A stretch of 64,000 nucleotides of DNA from Sthenelais limicola. Its lineage: Eukaryota; Annelida; Polychaeta; Phyllodocida; Sigalionidae. Positions within the stretch are counted from its first letter, which is position 1, and each line of letters opens with the position of its first letter. Both the position numbers and the translations under genes were made by a program. The stretch is taken from assembly GCA_942159475.1 (NCBI GenBank), contig OW804099.1, forward strand, positions 11,729,146 through 11,793,145. Reading direction: 5' to 3'. Below are positions 10,420-22,924 of the stretch, in pieces. Below the pieces are notes generated by a model. It was not told the DNA's origin and made no database searches. It saw only the letters and a program-made list of their open reading frames with translations.

Positions 10420-12450
10420 TAGTGTGTGGTGTTTGTAGGCCTAGCTGCTCATCGTGTTGGAGGTGTATTCGTCTTCCAGCTTAATTAAGCTTAATGATTG
10501 GGTTATGTGTGGTTGTTATCCTGTTAAGTGTTTAATTTGGAGCCACATTATATTGTCACGATGCATAATGCCATTATATAAGGTTGCATAATATCATCTA
10601 ATGATATGTTATATATTATCAATATTATTATATAAGGTTACATTGAATTCATGAATATCATATCAATTATGTAAGTGACCAGTGCAAGTCTAGGTCACAT
10701 CAGGTAGTTCAAGGAACACTCCATAGTGGTCGGTGTGGGTTCAACCCAACTTTAATTAACCCAACTTTAATTACTAAAGAAGGCTGACCCTAAATAATAA
10801 TCTCTTCTCTCTTATTGGTCTTATGTAAGCGACCTCCTGTGGTCAAATATTTCATATTGTTTACGATTGGTTATTTGTATTTACTCAACATGATTGAATA
10901 CGGGCACGCATGCCCAATGAACATGTAAATCACATGATATCTAGTATAAATAATGATGTTTGAGAATAAAATATCCAGAGTCTAAACAGGACCGAATCTC
11001 TACTTATTATTATTATTATTAGCTCTAGCCTATACCAAAGGCTAGGAGCCCTGATGCTATTCGTAATACTTCTCCAAAGTCTACCTAGCTCTACCCCACG
11101 ACATACCTGGAGAATAGTAGTTGTATCAAATGGTGGAAAACCTAAATTTATTGTATCACCCATAGATTATACAGTGTCTCTGATGTCAGATGTCTCTTCA
11201 TTATCAACTAGATACAAAAGTCCAAAGATTTAGTTTCACCATAACAATCAGTTACTTGATGCATGTGTATCGTAGTAGTGTGTTGACATACAAGGCATCT
11301 GACCCAGGGGAGGCATACTGAGTTAACTCACTCATTTACAACATTATACGACCAAACTGTACTTAAATAAATATAATCTAATTAGGAAACATATCTCCTA
11401 AAGCTGTTATGCACTCACCTCTAGAAAAACGTCCAAATCCTTCAAAGAATGCATGGTTTAAGCCGACATAACTTCCAATGTTTACATTCAAACAAAGCGT
11501 GCGTATGGTACCGGAACCCGAGCCATAAGTTATCTGTGCCTATCAGACCAGGCTGTGAGTCAGATGGGACCCTGCGGAGATTTATTATACCTCTCCCGAT
11601 GTTTTTTGGTGAAAAAATAGTGAAACTTCTATGGAAATTCAAGTCGGACAAGCTCTGTTCACCAGTCTATTTATTTACTTTCTCACTTCCGGTCCACCTC
11701 AGACATTTTCGGGTCTATTTTTCTATATATATTCGCATTTCACAGCTACTTGATTGATTGATTGAAATAATCGCTATAGGCCTGGATCTCCGGCATCAGG
11801 GAGGTTTCCAAACTGGCCTTTGTTTCTTACAGGTTATGGTAGGTAACAATATCACTTCCAAAGATCATTACATATCATTACATATGATGTATAACGAGTC
11901 TTTTTTCCATGCAAAATAATTATTTGAATGCTGAAAATAAGGACGCGAACATGGGCCTATATTTTCCATAAAATTCCACCAGAGGTAAAATGAATATGAT
12001 ATGTAAATATTTCCAAGAGGGTGATATGGTTTTCCAATGCTGTAGCCAATGGATTACCATACCAGCCTGCCAAGATGTATAATAAAATCCTAATTCATTT
12101 AGAGTCTAACTGACTGTTTGAAGGCTTGAACACTTGTTGTTAAAATAGCTTGAATATTCTGATTTGAACCATGCAATGTTCAATAGTCAGGATTTACTGA
12201 GAAAAAGTGTACTTATTGCATAATGTTGTTTTCTGAAGAAAAAACTTGTAAATCCAATTTTGGTTCTTGCCTAAATAATCAACTTAGTTTCTAATGGACA
12301 ACATATGTGTGAATATCAATACATTGATCTTATGCCTTGAAGATGGTGAATTTTATTTTTGCTTGGAAGTATTCCCCCGTGTGGGAATGCTTGTATAAAG
12401 TGGGCGTGGCCCTTGCTAGGAACGTACGTTTGTGGGAAGATCACATGACA
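10420..12450. other. Intergenic, no gene recognised
   Basis: Mixed A/T-rich sequence with a short (ATT)n tract near 11002-11020. A stretch around 10930-10990 has TATAAATA followed by AATAAAAT, which could be an LTR remnant, but no termini were found. Confidence 0.35.
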
Positions 12451-12453
12451 TTG

Positions 12454-12469
12454 CTGGTCACGTGACCAG
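12454..12469. promoter_or_regulatory. Perfect 16-bp palindrome CTGGTCACGTGACCAG
   Basis: Contains GTCACGTGAC, the class of site bound by USF/TFE3/MITF-type bHLH-ZIP factors. It lies beside a CpG-containing stretch (GGCGCGCC at 12473-12480). No transcript can be assigned. Confidence 0.4.
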
Positions 12470-12982
12470 GAAGGCGCGCCAATTTTGAAATAGAGAGACA
12501 CTGGCATAGACACTGAGAGGTTGTAGGACAAATTTGATCTCTTGCTGTGCTGGTACAAACAAACAGAAATAGTGTTCTTTGGAGTTGATGCGCAAAAAGA
12601 TATATTGCAAGACTTGCTGTACTAGACATTTTAGACCACCATGTTCAGCTACTAAAAGTCGCTCTAGCGTTACCCGGGTACCGTCTGGCACAGTCGCCCT
12701 TTGGCCGAGGTTGGTTTTTGTGTATTGCATTTTTTGGTGTAAAGGTGGCGCTGTGTTCTATAACAATTTATTTTCTTATTCTATTGTGTAGTAATGTATA
12801 TTGTACACTTGTTGATTGGTTCTGTGTCAAAACACCCAATAAGAAACAGGTTGTTTCCATTTAAAGGGTGAAACTCAGGTTGGTAAATGCTTACTCTGGA
12901 ATGATGCTAGAGTTTGCCCTGGGCTTTGTGAGAGCTGGTTAATAAAGAATAACCTATTTCCAAGTACCGCAGGTCGGCCGTG

Positions 12983-12996
12983 GTTACTATGGCAAC
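12983..12996. promoter_or_regulatory. X-box-like site GTTACTATGGCAAC
   Basis: The inverted half-sites GTTAC and GGCAAC with a two-base spacer match the RFX X-box pattern typical of ciliary gene promoters. The surrounding DNA (12960-13030) is CpG-richer than its neighbours. No downstream exon was identified. Confidence 0.4.
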
Positions 12997-13314
12997 GTGC
13001 GAGGGCCTGTGAAGCTCACAGGGGTCATAGGGGTTTGACTGACCGCTATAGCACTGGAATGCGGTAGAAGCAACGTATATGAAGAGTGTAAAACTTTGTC
13101 ATTTCTTCTTAGGATAGTTTGCTCAAATAAAGCCAAGTAAGTCCAGATATGAGGTCGCTAACGTTGCTTTTTCAGCATGGCATGTGTGAGCCTACCAAGT
13201 ATTAGTAAGCGCAATGATATGTGATGGGAAATGTATGTAGGCTATGTCCAAGGATGTCCCGACAGTTGTTGGCGGTAGTTATGAGCACCGTGGGCCCAGG
13301 TCCTACCCTTCCCA

Positions 13315-13353
13315 ACGGCCGCTATGCTGCCTCTGAGTCAGCGTAGCGGCCGT
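13315..13353. other. GC-rich 15-bp hairpin
   Basis: ACGGCCGCTATGCTG and CAGCGTAGCGGCCGT pair, with one G-T wobble, around a 9-nt loop. The loop/stem border carries TGAGTCAGC, an AP-1/Maf-like sequence. It may be a short palindrome inside a decayed element. Confidence 0.45.
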
Positions 13354-15095
13354 AATTTTATTCGCTGATATTTAGCATATTTTCCGTTGCTAATCAATCA
13401 CCAGAGAACCCTTAAAGAACCCTTAAAGTACTTATATACATGAAGGACAGGACGTCGTCGTCTGATGTCTACACATTATGGGTAGTTTTCACCTTTCCGG
13501 CCCCCTCTCATTCTAGCCCTGCAGGGCTACTTTCCCTTATTCCCTGGTCATTCCCCGCAGGGCTATGAAGGGAACACTTATCTAGCAATGACTGGAATTT
13601 TGGAATTGTCAGACTTATGAAAATTTTATTTTAGTTGAGATATCAACACGCTCTCCTACACCACATCTCCGCCGACATAGCTTCAAGGGTAGCTTCCATT
13701 ATTATTACACTTCCACTATTCCGGCCCCCTTCTCTCTCAGGCTTTTTCTTCCCAGCCTATATCGTTGTTTCATGTTGGGGGAAATAATTTATGCAATGAC
13801 AATAATTCAGTTAAAGATTGACATTGTTTTTGTGACATTTCTCCGCTAAATGTATCCATTGGGCCTATGCTCTGAGTGGTTGCTATGGATGAGCATCCCA
13901 GACGTAGCAACAAGGTGGCCGACCTCAGCGCCACCGTTGGCCATTTTCACGCTACTCGCAAGTGGGTTATTACTGCTGGCAAGGACTCTTAGAACTGGGT
14001 TGATGTGTTGCTTCTTTGTGATCATGAAGCAGAATGTGAGCGATTCATTGCACATGTACCTTTTGCACATAAGAGTCCTAAAAGTGTGATAATTTAGTTT
14101 AAGATATATTTATTCAGTGACAGTATTTGCTTGTCTCAGCAATTACTGAGGTAAATACAGTAATAATATTAATAACAACTTTATTATTTTAGCACCACTT
14201 TTCATGTTCAAATGTTACAAATGAATAGATCCACATCAGATCCGCTGGAAGACCTGGAGCACACAGATGCGGGTCTCCTTTAATGTATAAATACAAAATG
14301 CTTTGAATTGACCTGGAGAAAAGCCACATAAGAAATAAACTAACACATAGTATTGACATGACGTCACCCCAGTCAGCGGCTATCCTCATTGGCAGGGAGC
14401 TGTAGGCACTAGATTGACAGGCTTTCCCGTTTCAAATGTTTGATAATGGTGACTATACTCATTATTCCATCTTGACACACTACAAAATGAAAATCAAACC
14501 TATCAGCATACTTTATATTACATTTGCTAAAACTTTCGGAGGTGAAAATGGACAGAAAACAGCATTTTCGAAGCTTGGAGCACACATAATTAGAGCTAAT
14601 GTTTACAGGGGTTGACCCACAGTATGGCGAGCTGCGGCCAGCGTCATGACACCAGTGAATACTATGTAAAGGAGAGTATCTAGTGAATATAGTTTATGGC
14701 AGGGTAATTATAGTGCGGGGATTTCTCTCTGATGTCGAGGTGTGGAAGAAGGCATTCCATTAGTCCCTCTTAATCAGTTCACATCCTAATAAAAAAAAGC
14801 TGGGCCATGGGCCATGGGGGCCTCCCTTGACCCAATCTTTAGGAGAAGTCCCTCCTGTCTTAGATTAAATCCTCTGCATTTCTTTTAAGACATACAATTT
14901 ACAGATCGGGTAGGCGACATAGCGGATGTTTAAGGCACTTAAATGGCTAAAGCATGTGGCATTTCTCCCATTCCATCTTCTCCCTTCCCCCTTCCCTATA
15001 AAGGAAAGGAGCGCTAAACTATATCCAGTGTGATCTCATGTATTAAACCTACAGAGTTCCAGCACCTATTGCCCCAGTCACATGGTTATGTACAT
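13354..15095. other. Intergenic, 3' flank of ZNF-2
   Basis: No gene seen. Around 14940-15025 the sequence, including AAAGGA...GCGCTAAACTATA, resembles the 3' flank of ZNF-4 near 42505-42595, supporting duplication of gene plus flank. Possible minus-strand poly(A) signals (TTTATT on the plus strand) lie near 14108 and 14180. Confidence 0.4.
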
Positions 15096-18000
15096 CTAAG
15101 AAGCAGTATGTTTCCTCATGTGTATCCTCAGTTGTCCAGCTGTAGTTGACCTATAGTCACACTCAGTACATTTATTAGGTTTTTCCCCTGTATGGGTCAT
15201 CATGTGTGCTTTCAGGTGTCCAGTCCGCTTTGCCCTATAGTCACACTCAGTACATTTATAGGGCTTTTCACCAGTATGTCTTCTCATGTGAGTCTTCAGT
15301 TGATTAGACTGTGCTGCCTTAAAGTCACACTCAGTACACTTATATGGCTTTTCCCCAGTATGTCTTCTCATGTGTATCTTCAGGGCTCCGGAATGTCCTG
15401 CCCTATAGTCACACACAGTACATTTATATGGCTTTTCTCCAGTGTGCGTTCGCATATGTATCCTGATGTCATCAGGCCTTGCTGCCCTATAGTCACACTC
15501 AGTACATGCATAGGGCTTTTCCCCAGTATGTGTTCTCATGTGAATTTTCAAGTTTGAAGACAGTGCTGACCTAAAGTCACACAAAGTACATTCATGAGGT
15601 TTTTCCCCAGTGTGTTTTCTCATGTGCATTTTCAAGTTTGTTGTCCTGAAGCCGCACACAGTACATATATAGGGCTTTTCTCCAGTATGTGTTCTCATGT
15701 GTTTTCTCAGGTCGCCAGGCTTTGCTGTCCTATAGTCACACTCAGTACATTTATAAGGCTTTTCCCCAGTATGTGTTCTCATGTGTTTCCTCAGGGCTCC
15801 AGCCTGTGCTGCCCTAAAGTCACACAGAATACATTTATATAGCTTTTCTCCAGTGTGTGTTATCATGTGTATCTTCAGGTGTACAGCCTGTGTTGCCCTA
15901 TAGTCACACTCAGTACATTTATGAGGTTTTTCCCCAGTATGTGTTCTCATGTGACTCCTCAGGGCTCCAGCCTGTGCTGCCCTAAAGTCACACAGAGTAC
16001 ATTTATAGGGCTTTTCTCCAGTATGTCTTCTCATGTGATTCCTCAGGACTCCAGGCTGTGCTGTCCTATAGTCACACAGAGTACATTTATAGGGCTTTTC
16101 TCCAGTATGTGTTCTCATGTGATTCCTCAGGACTCCAGCCTGTGCTGCCCTATAGTCACACAGAGTACATTTATAAGGCTTTTCTCCAGTATGTGTTCTC
16201 ATGTGTTTCCTCAGGACTTCAGCCAGTGCTGCACTATAGTCACACACAGTACATTTATACGGCTTTTCTCCAGTATGTGTTCTCATGTGTCTCCTCAGGT
16301 GTCCAGCACATGCTGTTCTATAGTCACACTCAGTACATTTATATTTCTTTGTAGTATCATATATGAGATGATGTACAAGTAAATGTTTCTCTAAACTGTT
16401 GCGGTCTGTAAAGCCATGGACACACCCACTACACTTGTGTAGTTGCTCCTTCGTATGAGACAAACTGTGATGCAATATAGCTTGTCCTGTGTGTGTTCTC
16501 ATGTGTCTCCTCAGGTCTCCAGCTCGTGCTGCCCTGTAGTCACACTCAGTACATTCATGAGGCTTTTCTCCAGTGTGTGTTCGCATGTGTAGCCGTAATG
16601 CTGCACTCTGTGCTGTCCTATAGTCACACTCAGTACATTTATGAGACTTTTCTCCGATGTGTGTTTTCATGTGTTGCCTGAGGTCTGCAGTGTATGCTGC
16701 CCTATAGTCACACACAGTACATTTATAACGTTTTTCTCCAGTGTGTTTCCGCATGTGTTTCCTCAAGAGTGGTTTCTGTGCTGCCCTGTAGTCACACTCA
16801 GTACATTCATAAGGCTTTTCCCCAGTATGTGTACACATGTGTCTCCTCAGGTATTCAGCCCGTGCTGCCCTATAGTCACACACAGTACATTTATGAGGCT
16901 TTTCCCCAGTATGTGTTCTCAAGTGATTCTTCAGGTGTCCAGACCGTGCTGCCCTATAGCCGCATGCTTTACATTCATAGGGCTTTTCTCCAGTATGGGT
17001 TCTCATATGTATGGTAAGGTCTCCAGCCTGTGCTGTCCTATAGTTACACACAGTACATTGATGAGGCCTTCCTCCCATGTGTGTTTTCATGTGTTTAGTC
17101 AAGTCTTCAGAGTTGCTCCCTTCATAGTCACACAAAGGACATTCATATTCACTCTTGGCATTGTGATGCATCAGTAGAGAAGGTGCACTAATCACACTTG
17201 TAGCATTTGCTGCCTGTCCAGTCTCCCCTGTATGAGTCACACTGTGATGCACCATGCCTTCTGACATCAGTAGAGGAGGTGCACTAGTCACACTTGTAGC
17301 ATTTGCTGCCTGTCCTGTCTCCCCTGTATGAGTTACACTGTGATGCATCATGCCTTCTGACATCAGTAGAGAAGGTACACTAGTCACACTTGTAGCATTT
17401 GCTGCCTGCCCTGTCTCCCCTGTATGAGTCACACTGTGATGCATCATGCCTTCTGACATCAGTAGAGAAGGTGCACAAGTCACACTTGTAGCATTTGCTG
17501 CCTGTCCTGTCTCCCCTGTATGAGTCACACTGCAATGCATCATGCCTTCCGACATCAGTAGAGAAGGTACACTAGTCACACTTGTAGCATTTGCTGCCTG
17601 CCCTGTCTCCCCTGTATGAGTCACACTATGATGCACACTATGATGCATCATGCCTTCTGACATCAGTAGAGAAGGTGCACAAGTCACACTTGTACCATTT
17701 GCTGCCTGTCCTGTCTCCCCTGTATGAGTCACACTGCGATGCATCATGCCTTCTGACATCAGTAGAGAAGGTACACTAGTCACACTTGTAGCATTTGCTG
17801 CCTGACCTGTCTCCCCTGTATGAGTCACACTGTGATGCACCATACCTTCTGACATCAGTAGAGAAGGTACACTAGTCACACTTGAGGCATTTGCTACCTG
17901 CCCTGTCTCCCCTGTATGAGTCACACTATGATGCATCATGCCTTCTGACATCAGTACAGAAGGTACACTAGTCACACTTGTAGCATTTGCTGCCTGCCCC

Positions 18001-19532
18001 GTCTCCCCTGTATGAGTCACACTGTCATGCATCATACCCTGTGACATCAGTAGAGAAGGTACACTAGTCACACTTGTAGCATTTGCTGCCTGTCCTGTCT
18101 CCCCTGTGTGAGTCACACTGTGATGCACCATGCCTTCTGACATTAGTAGAGAAGGTACACTAGTCACACTTATACCATTTGCTGCCTGTTCTGTCTCCCC
18201 TGTAAGAGTCACATTCTGATGCATTCTAGATTCTCTAGTATGTGTTCTCGTGTGACTGCTCAGGGTTCCAGACTGTGCTGCCCTGTAGTCACACTCAGTA
18301 CATTTAAGAGTCTTTTCCCCAGTGTGTCTTCTCATGTGTTTCGTCAAGGTTTTAGAATGTGCTGCCCTATAGTCACACTGATTACATTCATAAGGCTTTT
18401 CCCCAGTATGTGTCCTCATGTGTACTTTCAGGTTTCCTGCATCTGCTGTCCTAAAGTCACATTCAGTACATTTATAGGGCTTTTCTCCAGTATGAATTTG
18501 CATGTGTCTCCTCAGGTGTTGAAAGCGTGCTGCCCTATAGTCACACTGAGTACATTCATGAGGTTTTTCTCCAGTATGTGTTTGCATGTGTAGCCGTAAG
18601 ACTGCACTCTGTGCTGTCCTATAGTTACACTCAGTACATTTATGAGACTTTTCTCCGATGTGTGTTTTCATGTGTTGCCTGAGGTCTGCAGTGTATGCTG
18701 CCCTATAGTCACACACAGTACATTTATAACGTTTTTCTCCAGTGTGTTTCCGCATGTGTTTCCTCAAGAGTGTTTTCTGTGCTGCCCTGTAGTCACACTG
18801 AGTACATTCATAAGGCTTTTCATTAGTATGTGTTCTCATGTGAGCCCTCAGGGTTTCAGCCTGTGCTACCCTATAGCCACACACAGTACATTTATGAGGC
18901 TTTTCCCCAGTATGTGTTCTCAAGTGATTCTTCAGGTGTCCAGACCGTGCTGCCCTATAGCCGCATGCTTTACATTCATAGGGCTTTTCTCCAGTATGGG
19001 TTCTCATATGTATGGTAAGGTCTCCAGCCTGTGCTGTCCTATAGTTACACACAGTACATTGATGAGGCCTTCCTCCCATGTGTGTTTTTATGTGTTTAGT
19101 CAAGTCTTCAGAGTTGCTCCCTTCATAGTCACACAAAGGACATTCATATTCACTCTTGGCCTCATGGATGAGTAAATGTTTCTCTAAACTAAGAACATCT
19201 TCAAACTTCAGATCACAAAAACTACACTTGTGTAGTTTTTTCTCCATTTTCGTAACATTGTAATGCATCATGCCTTCTGACATCTGTAGAGAAGGTGCAC
19301 TAGTCACACATGTAGCATTTGCTGCCTGTCCTGTCTCCCCTGAATGAGTCACACTGTGATGCATCATGCCTTCTGACATCAGTAGAGAAGGTACACTAGT
19401 CACACTTGTAGCATTTGCTGCCTGTCCTGTCTCCCCTGTATGAGTCACACCGTAATTCATCATGCCTTCTGAGAAGGGTAGAGAAGGTTCAAAAGTGTCA
19501 TGTGTATCGTTTGCCTCCTGTTCTGTTGCCAT
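15096..19532 (-). CDS. ZNF-2: giant C2H2 protein, ~36 fingers with an internal duplication
   Basis: About 1478 residues. The exon starts at the acceptor TTTGCAG (first base 19577). An in-frame TGA lies just inside it, so the first ATG at 19532 (MATEQE) is the likely start. Order: two intact 32-residue repeats; block A, 12 fingers (about residues 97-437); 11 more repeats (about 440-790); block B, 8 fingers that copy block A; a lone finger after an ILHHSLSH spacer; block C, 15 fingers to the C-terminus. Blocks A and B share long near-identical stretches at exactly 2001 bp offset, so an in-frame ~2-kb duplication or fusion of two gene copies created this size. One finger in block C ([11 protein letters not shown]) has lost three residues between Cys and His and is probably unable to fold normally. 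A 5' exon probably lies at P2. Family role: nuclear sequence-specific DNA binding, target unknown. Confidence 0.85.
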   Translation of the reverse strand: MATEQEANDTHDTFEPSLPFSEGMMNYGVTHTGETGQAANATSVTSVPSLLMSEGMMHHSVTHSGETGQAANATCVTSAPSLQMSEGMMHYNVTKMEKKLHKCSFCDLKFEDVLSLEKHLLIHEAKSEYECPLCDYEGSNSEDLTKHIKTHMGGRPHQCTVCNYRTAQAGDLTIHMRTHTGEKPYECKACGYRAARSGHLKNHLRTHTGEKPHKCTVCGYRVAQAETLRAHMRTHTNEKPYECTQCDYRAAQKTLLRKHMRKHTGEKRYKCTVCDYRAAYTADLRQHMKTHIGEKSHKCTECNYRTAQSAVLRLHMQTHTGEKPHECTQCDYRAARFQHLRRHMQIHTGEKPYKCTECDFRTADAGNLKVHMRTHTGEKPYECNQCDYRAAHSKTLTKHMRRHTGEKTLKCTECDYRAAQSGTLSSHTRTHTRESRMHQNVTLTGETEQAANGISVTSVPSLLMSEGMVHHSVTHTGETGQAANATSVTSVPSLLMSQGMMHDSVTHTGETGQAANATSVTSVPSVLMSEGMMHHSVTHTGETGQVANASSVTSVPSLLMSEGMVHHSVTHTGETGQAANATSVTSVPSLLMSEGMMHRSVTHTGETGQAANGTSVTCAPSLLMSEGMMHHSVHHSVTHTGETGQAANATSVTSVPSLLMSEGMMHCSVTHTGETGQAANATSVTCAPSLLMSEGMMHHSVTHTGETGQAANATSVTSVPSLLMSEGMMHHSVTHTGETGQAANATSVTSAPPLLMSEGMVHHSVTHTGETGQAANATSVISAPSLLMHHNAKSEYECPLCDYEGSNSEDLTKHMKTHMGGRPHQCTVCNYRTAQAGDLTIHMRTHTGEKPYECKACGYRAARSGHLKNHLRTHTGEKPHKCTVCDYRAARAEYLRRHMCTHTGEKPYECTECDYRAAQKPLLRKHMRKHTGEKRYKCTVCDYRAAYTADLRQHMKTHIGEKSHKCTECDYRTAQSAALRLHMRTHTGEKPHECTECDYRAARAGDLRRHMRTHTGQAILHHSLSHTKEQLHKCSGCVHGFTDRNSLEKHLLVHHLIYDTTKKYKCTECDYRTACAGHLRRHMRTHTGEKPYKCTVCDYSAALAEVLRKHMRTHTGEKPYKCTLCDYRAAQAGVLRNHMRTHTGEKPYKCTLCDYRTAQPGVLRNHMRRHTGEKPYKCTLCDFRAAQAGALRSHMRTHTGEKPHKCTECDYRATQAVHLKIHMITHTGEKLYKCILCDFRAAQAGALRKHMRTHTGEKPYKCTECDYRTAKPGDLRKHMRTHTGEKPYICTVCGFRTTNLKMHMRKHTGEKPHECTLCDFRSALSSNLKIHMRTHTGEKPYACTECDYRAARPDDIRIHMRTHTGEKPYKCTVCDYRAGHSGALKIHMRRHTGEKPYKCTECDFKAAQSNQLKTHMRRHTGEKPYKCTECDYRAKRTGHLKAHMMTHTGEKPNKCTECDYRSTTAGQLRIHMRKHTAS
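17165..18235 (-). repeat. 96-bp repeat array in the middle of ZNF-2
   Basis: Eleven units of the same frame-broken finger repeat as in ZNF-1, here sandwiched between finger blocks A and B. One unit has an extra 12 bp (HHSV duplicated near 17640). The mid-protein location is the expected relic of a second gene copy's N-terminus after tandem duplication. Confidence 0.85.
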
Positions 19533-19628
19533 CTCTGTGTGCCAACTTCCAAGATTCACACTCCTACATCACAAACCCTGCAAATACATCGTTTATCATT
19601 AATTAAACTTCATACCATGAATACATGT

Positions 19629-19863
19629 GGGTCAGATTTTCAGAAAATGTACAATTCACATTAACCAATCCTCTCAAATAACCCAAATTTCAGACGAAAA
19701 TAAACTTTAAAATACAGTTCAACCTAGCCAAACCGAGTGCTAGAAAAAATGCAATGCGGAATATTCTCGAATTTACCTAGTGTTGACCAAATTGCAACCT
19801 AATTTAGCAGACTTTACTAAATGTGTAGAACTGCCAATTGTACATTTTCTGAAAATATGTCCC
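19629..19863 (-). mobile_element. MITE copy 2, GGGTCAGATTTTC family
   Basis: Inverse orientation relative to copy 1, ending near ATGTCCC. It starts only ~50 bp upstream of the ZNF-2 coding-exon acceptor, that is, inside the presumed intron. Confidence 0.75.
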
Positions 19864-20168
19864 CTGTATACATGACAACAGAGTCACATAGATTTAAGTG
19901 ACTCTTCTCACAGTTCTGTGCTAGAATCATGAGTGAAAGAATTTCTGCCCAATATTACCCACCTTACCTAACACATCCCCGGAAAAGTCACACTACTGTA
20001 AAAGAATTTCTGCCCAATTTTCTAGTATGTTGTGTGTCTGAACCTACCAAACAAATCCATGGAGAAGCTAAAATTATTCATTTCATTCTTTAAGAAATAT
20101 TTTACCTTAAAGAGAGATAATTTATTGCTGACTGCTGAAGAAAAATCAGGTGGGCAACCGTTTCACTT

Positions 20169-20515
20169 GAGTGAGTGAGATTGGTTGCTTTACGCCCTTA
20201 TCAACACATTTAATATGGTTATATCAAGGGTGGGAGAGCTGAGAGTGAGTGAGTGAGTGAGATTGGTTGCTTTACGCCCTTATCAACACATTTAATATGG
20301 TTATATCAAGGGCGGGAGAGCTGAGAGTGAGTGAGTGAGTGAGTGAGTGAGTGAGATTGGTTGCTTTACGCAATTATCAACACATTTAATATGGTTATAT
20401 CAAGGGCGGGGGAGCTGAAAGGGAGGCAGTTTAGGATCATACCCAGGAAATAGAGATAGAGAAGAAGGGAGAGAGAGAGAGAAAAGAGACAGAAAGGAAC
20501 TTTATGGTCATTAGC
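20169..20515 (+). repeat. Short interspersed repeat with three stacked 5' segments
   Basis: A head of (GAGT)n plus TTGGTTGCTTTACG and TATCAACACATTTAATATGG is repeated three times at about 82-95 bp. Only the last copy continues into the body (GGGAGGCAGTTTA, purine-rich tract, AAAGGAACTTTATGGTCA). An inverted copy lies at about 22005-22153. The GAGTGAGTGAG/TTTACG head resembles short repeats common in molluscs (family recall, unverified). Confidence 0.65.
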
Positions 20516-20869
20516 GAGGTTGTCATATACAGTAGGTCATAAGAGAGTTTTCTCCAGTCACGGGTAAGTAAGCTGACCCAGCTTGGTCAACGCTTATAAA
20601 CAAACAGTTTTGTAGATTTTGGCACGGTTTTGTAACTTGATTTCCAAAGTTTGAAGGAAACACCAAAATAATAAATTCAATATATAAGTGAAAGGGGAAG
20701 GTTAAATTAGAACAAAAAAGAAGATATGAATCATTTTCTTGTTCATTTTTTGCCAGACACTAAGTCTAAAATACATAAACATACAACATGTCTCCCAGGG
20801 ATAGAAACAGTCAATAGTCTAAAAAAATACACCACTATGAACTCAAAATATGTCTAAGCTTTTCAGATT

Positions 20870-21245
20870 TATAATTCTCGTTTTCGAGTAAAGTCTATTC
20901 CTATTAAGACCAGGTCTTATTTTTTTCTTCGTGCGGTAAGGAATTCCACAGATTAGGACCTACCATAATAGGAGATTTACTTAGTTGTTCTTTTGGGGGA
21001 AAGGTATGACTAGATTCGTCCATCGGCCATTCTGGTGTTGATGGGCATATTTTCTATATGTTTTACAGTCTTACATTAGTACAATCAATGAAATAATTAT
21101 TACTTCTGGTGATTTGACTCTTAATTTTGAGATTCTCGTACATTTCCTCAATGGTTAGCCCTTGTTCTTTAAAAACTGTTCTCATACCCCTGTTAACAGC
21201 ACTCTGTAATTTTCTTATTACCATTCTATTTGCCAGCAACTGAAA
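20870..21245 (-). pseudogene. Decayed LINE ORF2 C-terminus
   Basis: The minus strand first reads NRMVIRKLQSAVNRGMRTVF and then, after frameshifts, VGPNLWNSLPHEE. This is the LWNSLP signature near the C-terminus of CR1/Jockey-like reverse transcriptases. Several stops and frame changes separate the pieces. No catalytic domain is left. Confidence 0.5.
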
Positions 21246-21944
21246 TAACAGTTAGACTATGTTCGGCAAGATGTGAGACTAAAATATAAATATGAGGGCT
21301 GTGACTTTTGGGGGGTAGTTGATAGTTGGTTAACTCTAAACAAAAATTATTATTTTTCACCTTTTCAAAATGTTGATTTAGTGTTTAACTGAATATAGTT
21401 TATTGGTATGAGCCATTTTGCAACATTTGCAATTGCCATTATTGCTGTTTTGAAAAAAAAACAATTAAGAGAAATTAAGTTAATCAATAAATAATGATCC
21501 ACAGAATTTAGAATCACTTGATTGAAATTGTTCTTATTTGACCTAAGATGTCAGTGCATTATTTTCAGTTATTTGCAAAATACGGACAAGGTCTTCATGA
21601 GGTGGGTATATCGGCTTAAAGAAATTGTGTCTGGGCAAGTAAAATTTAATATTAATGAATTAGTTGCCCGATCAGGCGAGTGAAAATCTCTGAATCTCAA
21701 TGAATTTGAACAAGTGAAGAATAATGCCAGGCAAGTAAATCTCGCACAAGGTCAATTTTTTTGAGCGTCAAAATTTCCCTATTTCTATCTCCAAGAATTT
21801 TAATTCTATGTACGATAAATTCACAAGCTTCATTAATTAATAATTATGTTATAGTATCTCTAATTCTCAAATTATCTCAAGGTATTACTATACAGAAACA
21901 TTGCAGTAAACAGTTTTGTTCCTATCAACCCACTTTTTATCTCG

Positions 21945-22000
21945 ATCGACCCGGCGATTTTTGTCCCGTTTGGTTTTTGTCCCGATCGACCCGACGACAT
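21945..22000. repeat. Phrase cluster CGATCGACCCG / TTTTGTCCCG
   Basis: Two copies of CGATCGACCCG and two of TTTTTGTCCCG alternate within 56 bp, next to the inverted short repeat at 22005. This resembles the other phrase-type clusters in the window. Confidence 0.45.
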
Positions 22001-22004
22001 GTAT

Positions 22005-22153
22005 GACCATAAAGTGCCTTTCTGTCTCTTTTCTCTGTCTCTCTCTCCCTTCTATCTCTTTTTCCTGGGTATGATCATAAACTGCCTCCCTCTCAGCTCT
22101 CCAGCCCTTGATATAACACTCTTAAATGTGTTGATAAGGGCTCACTCACCGAC
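22005..22153 (-). repeat. Inverted copy of the 20.2-20.5 kb short interspersed repeat
   Basis: Its reverse complement follows the body at about 20365-20515, including CTTATCAACACATTTAA, the GGAGGCAGTTTA segment and the ACTTTATGGTCAT end. It may be an independent insertion or the far arm of a composite element. Confidence 0.6.
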
Positions 22154-22724
22154 GATTTGTCCACACGACGTCATGGAACTACTACAGTAGCGCGACTCAA
22201 AAAAAAATTAGCTGCCGTGGACAACTTATAAAGACTCTATTTAAAATCAGACTTGAGACTAGAATTCACACCGATGCCAAGACAAGGCTGTGACCTGCGC
22301 GAATAGCATATAAACAATGTCCCACTAACGAACTGGCACCAGAGGTTCTATAAGACCTATTGAGCCAGAAGAGGACCTGTAAATAAACCTGTAAACTTCT
22401 GTAAGTTGTTACATTATTATGTTTATAGTTCCCGATCGCACCGCCGGAGGCGCGCGGGCAGACGACGTCAGGCAGAGGCACGAGGCAGAGCAGAATAAAT
22501 AAAGGTTTTAGATAGTTCAATCATCAACTCTTATGACTTCTTTAACTCACACTTCAACAAGCTTTCTAACAAAACATAAGTAAAGACAAAGACCTACTGT
22601 ATGCCTGCTCACTGGAGCTCTGGAATGCGCCACTAATAATACCATAACTCACCGCCAACACTTCACAAATCCACCATTTTTCACTACAACATGCACATAA
22701 CGCAGAGAAAAGAGAATAACTAAC

Positions 22725-22924
22725 CTAAATCGCGCTAAATGTCAATAATTCTTCCAAATTCACGATTTTCCAGTTGCAAACTTTCACATGTTCATCATTC
22801 GACGCCATCTTGCCACCGGAAGCACTAACATTTACGACGATCATTTACGACATGTGCAGAACCGAATGCCGACCACAAAATGGCCGACTTGAGACGCTAC
22901 CTGTTGACGCCGACCACTAATACG
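22725..22924. promoter_or_regulatory. P2: divergent promoter between ZNF-2 and ZNF-3
   Basis: Minus strand: CTTCCGGTGGCAAGATGGCGTCG (ETS- and YY1-like elements at the start) leads to a 27-codon frame from 22808. It closes with TAG exactly at a donor, GATTTAG|GTTAGT, after 22725. Plus strand: AAAATGGCCGAC from 22880 leads 45 nt to a donor ACG|GTAATTATTC after 22924. Both donors, the TCGTAAATG repeats and GTGCAGAACCG are shared with P1. The short frames end soon after splicing, so they are probably uORFs in 5' exons. The minus exon lies 3.1 kb from the ZNF-2 coding exon. The plus exon would need a 10.5-kb intron to reach ZNF-3. Confidence 0.5.

Noticed and set aside
19533..19559. GTG start for ZNF-2 (and GTG/TTG starts at 5411, 45750, 54998, 59250)
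   Set aside because: Nuclear eukaryotic genes rarely start this way; in-frame ATGs or splice junctions explain the frames better.
22157..22415. Possible solo LTR (TATAAAG, AATAAA, TTACA end)
   Set aside because: No convincing TG...CA termini, target duplication or primer-binding site.
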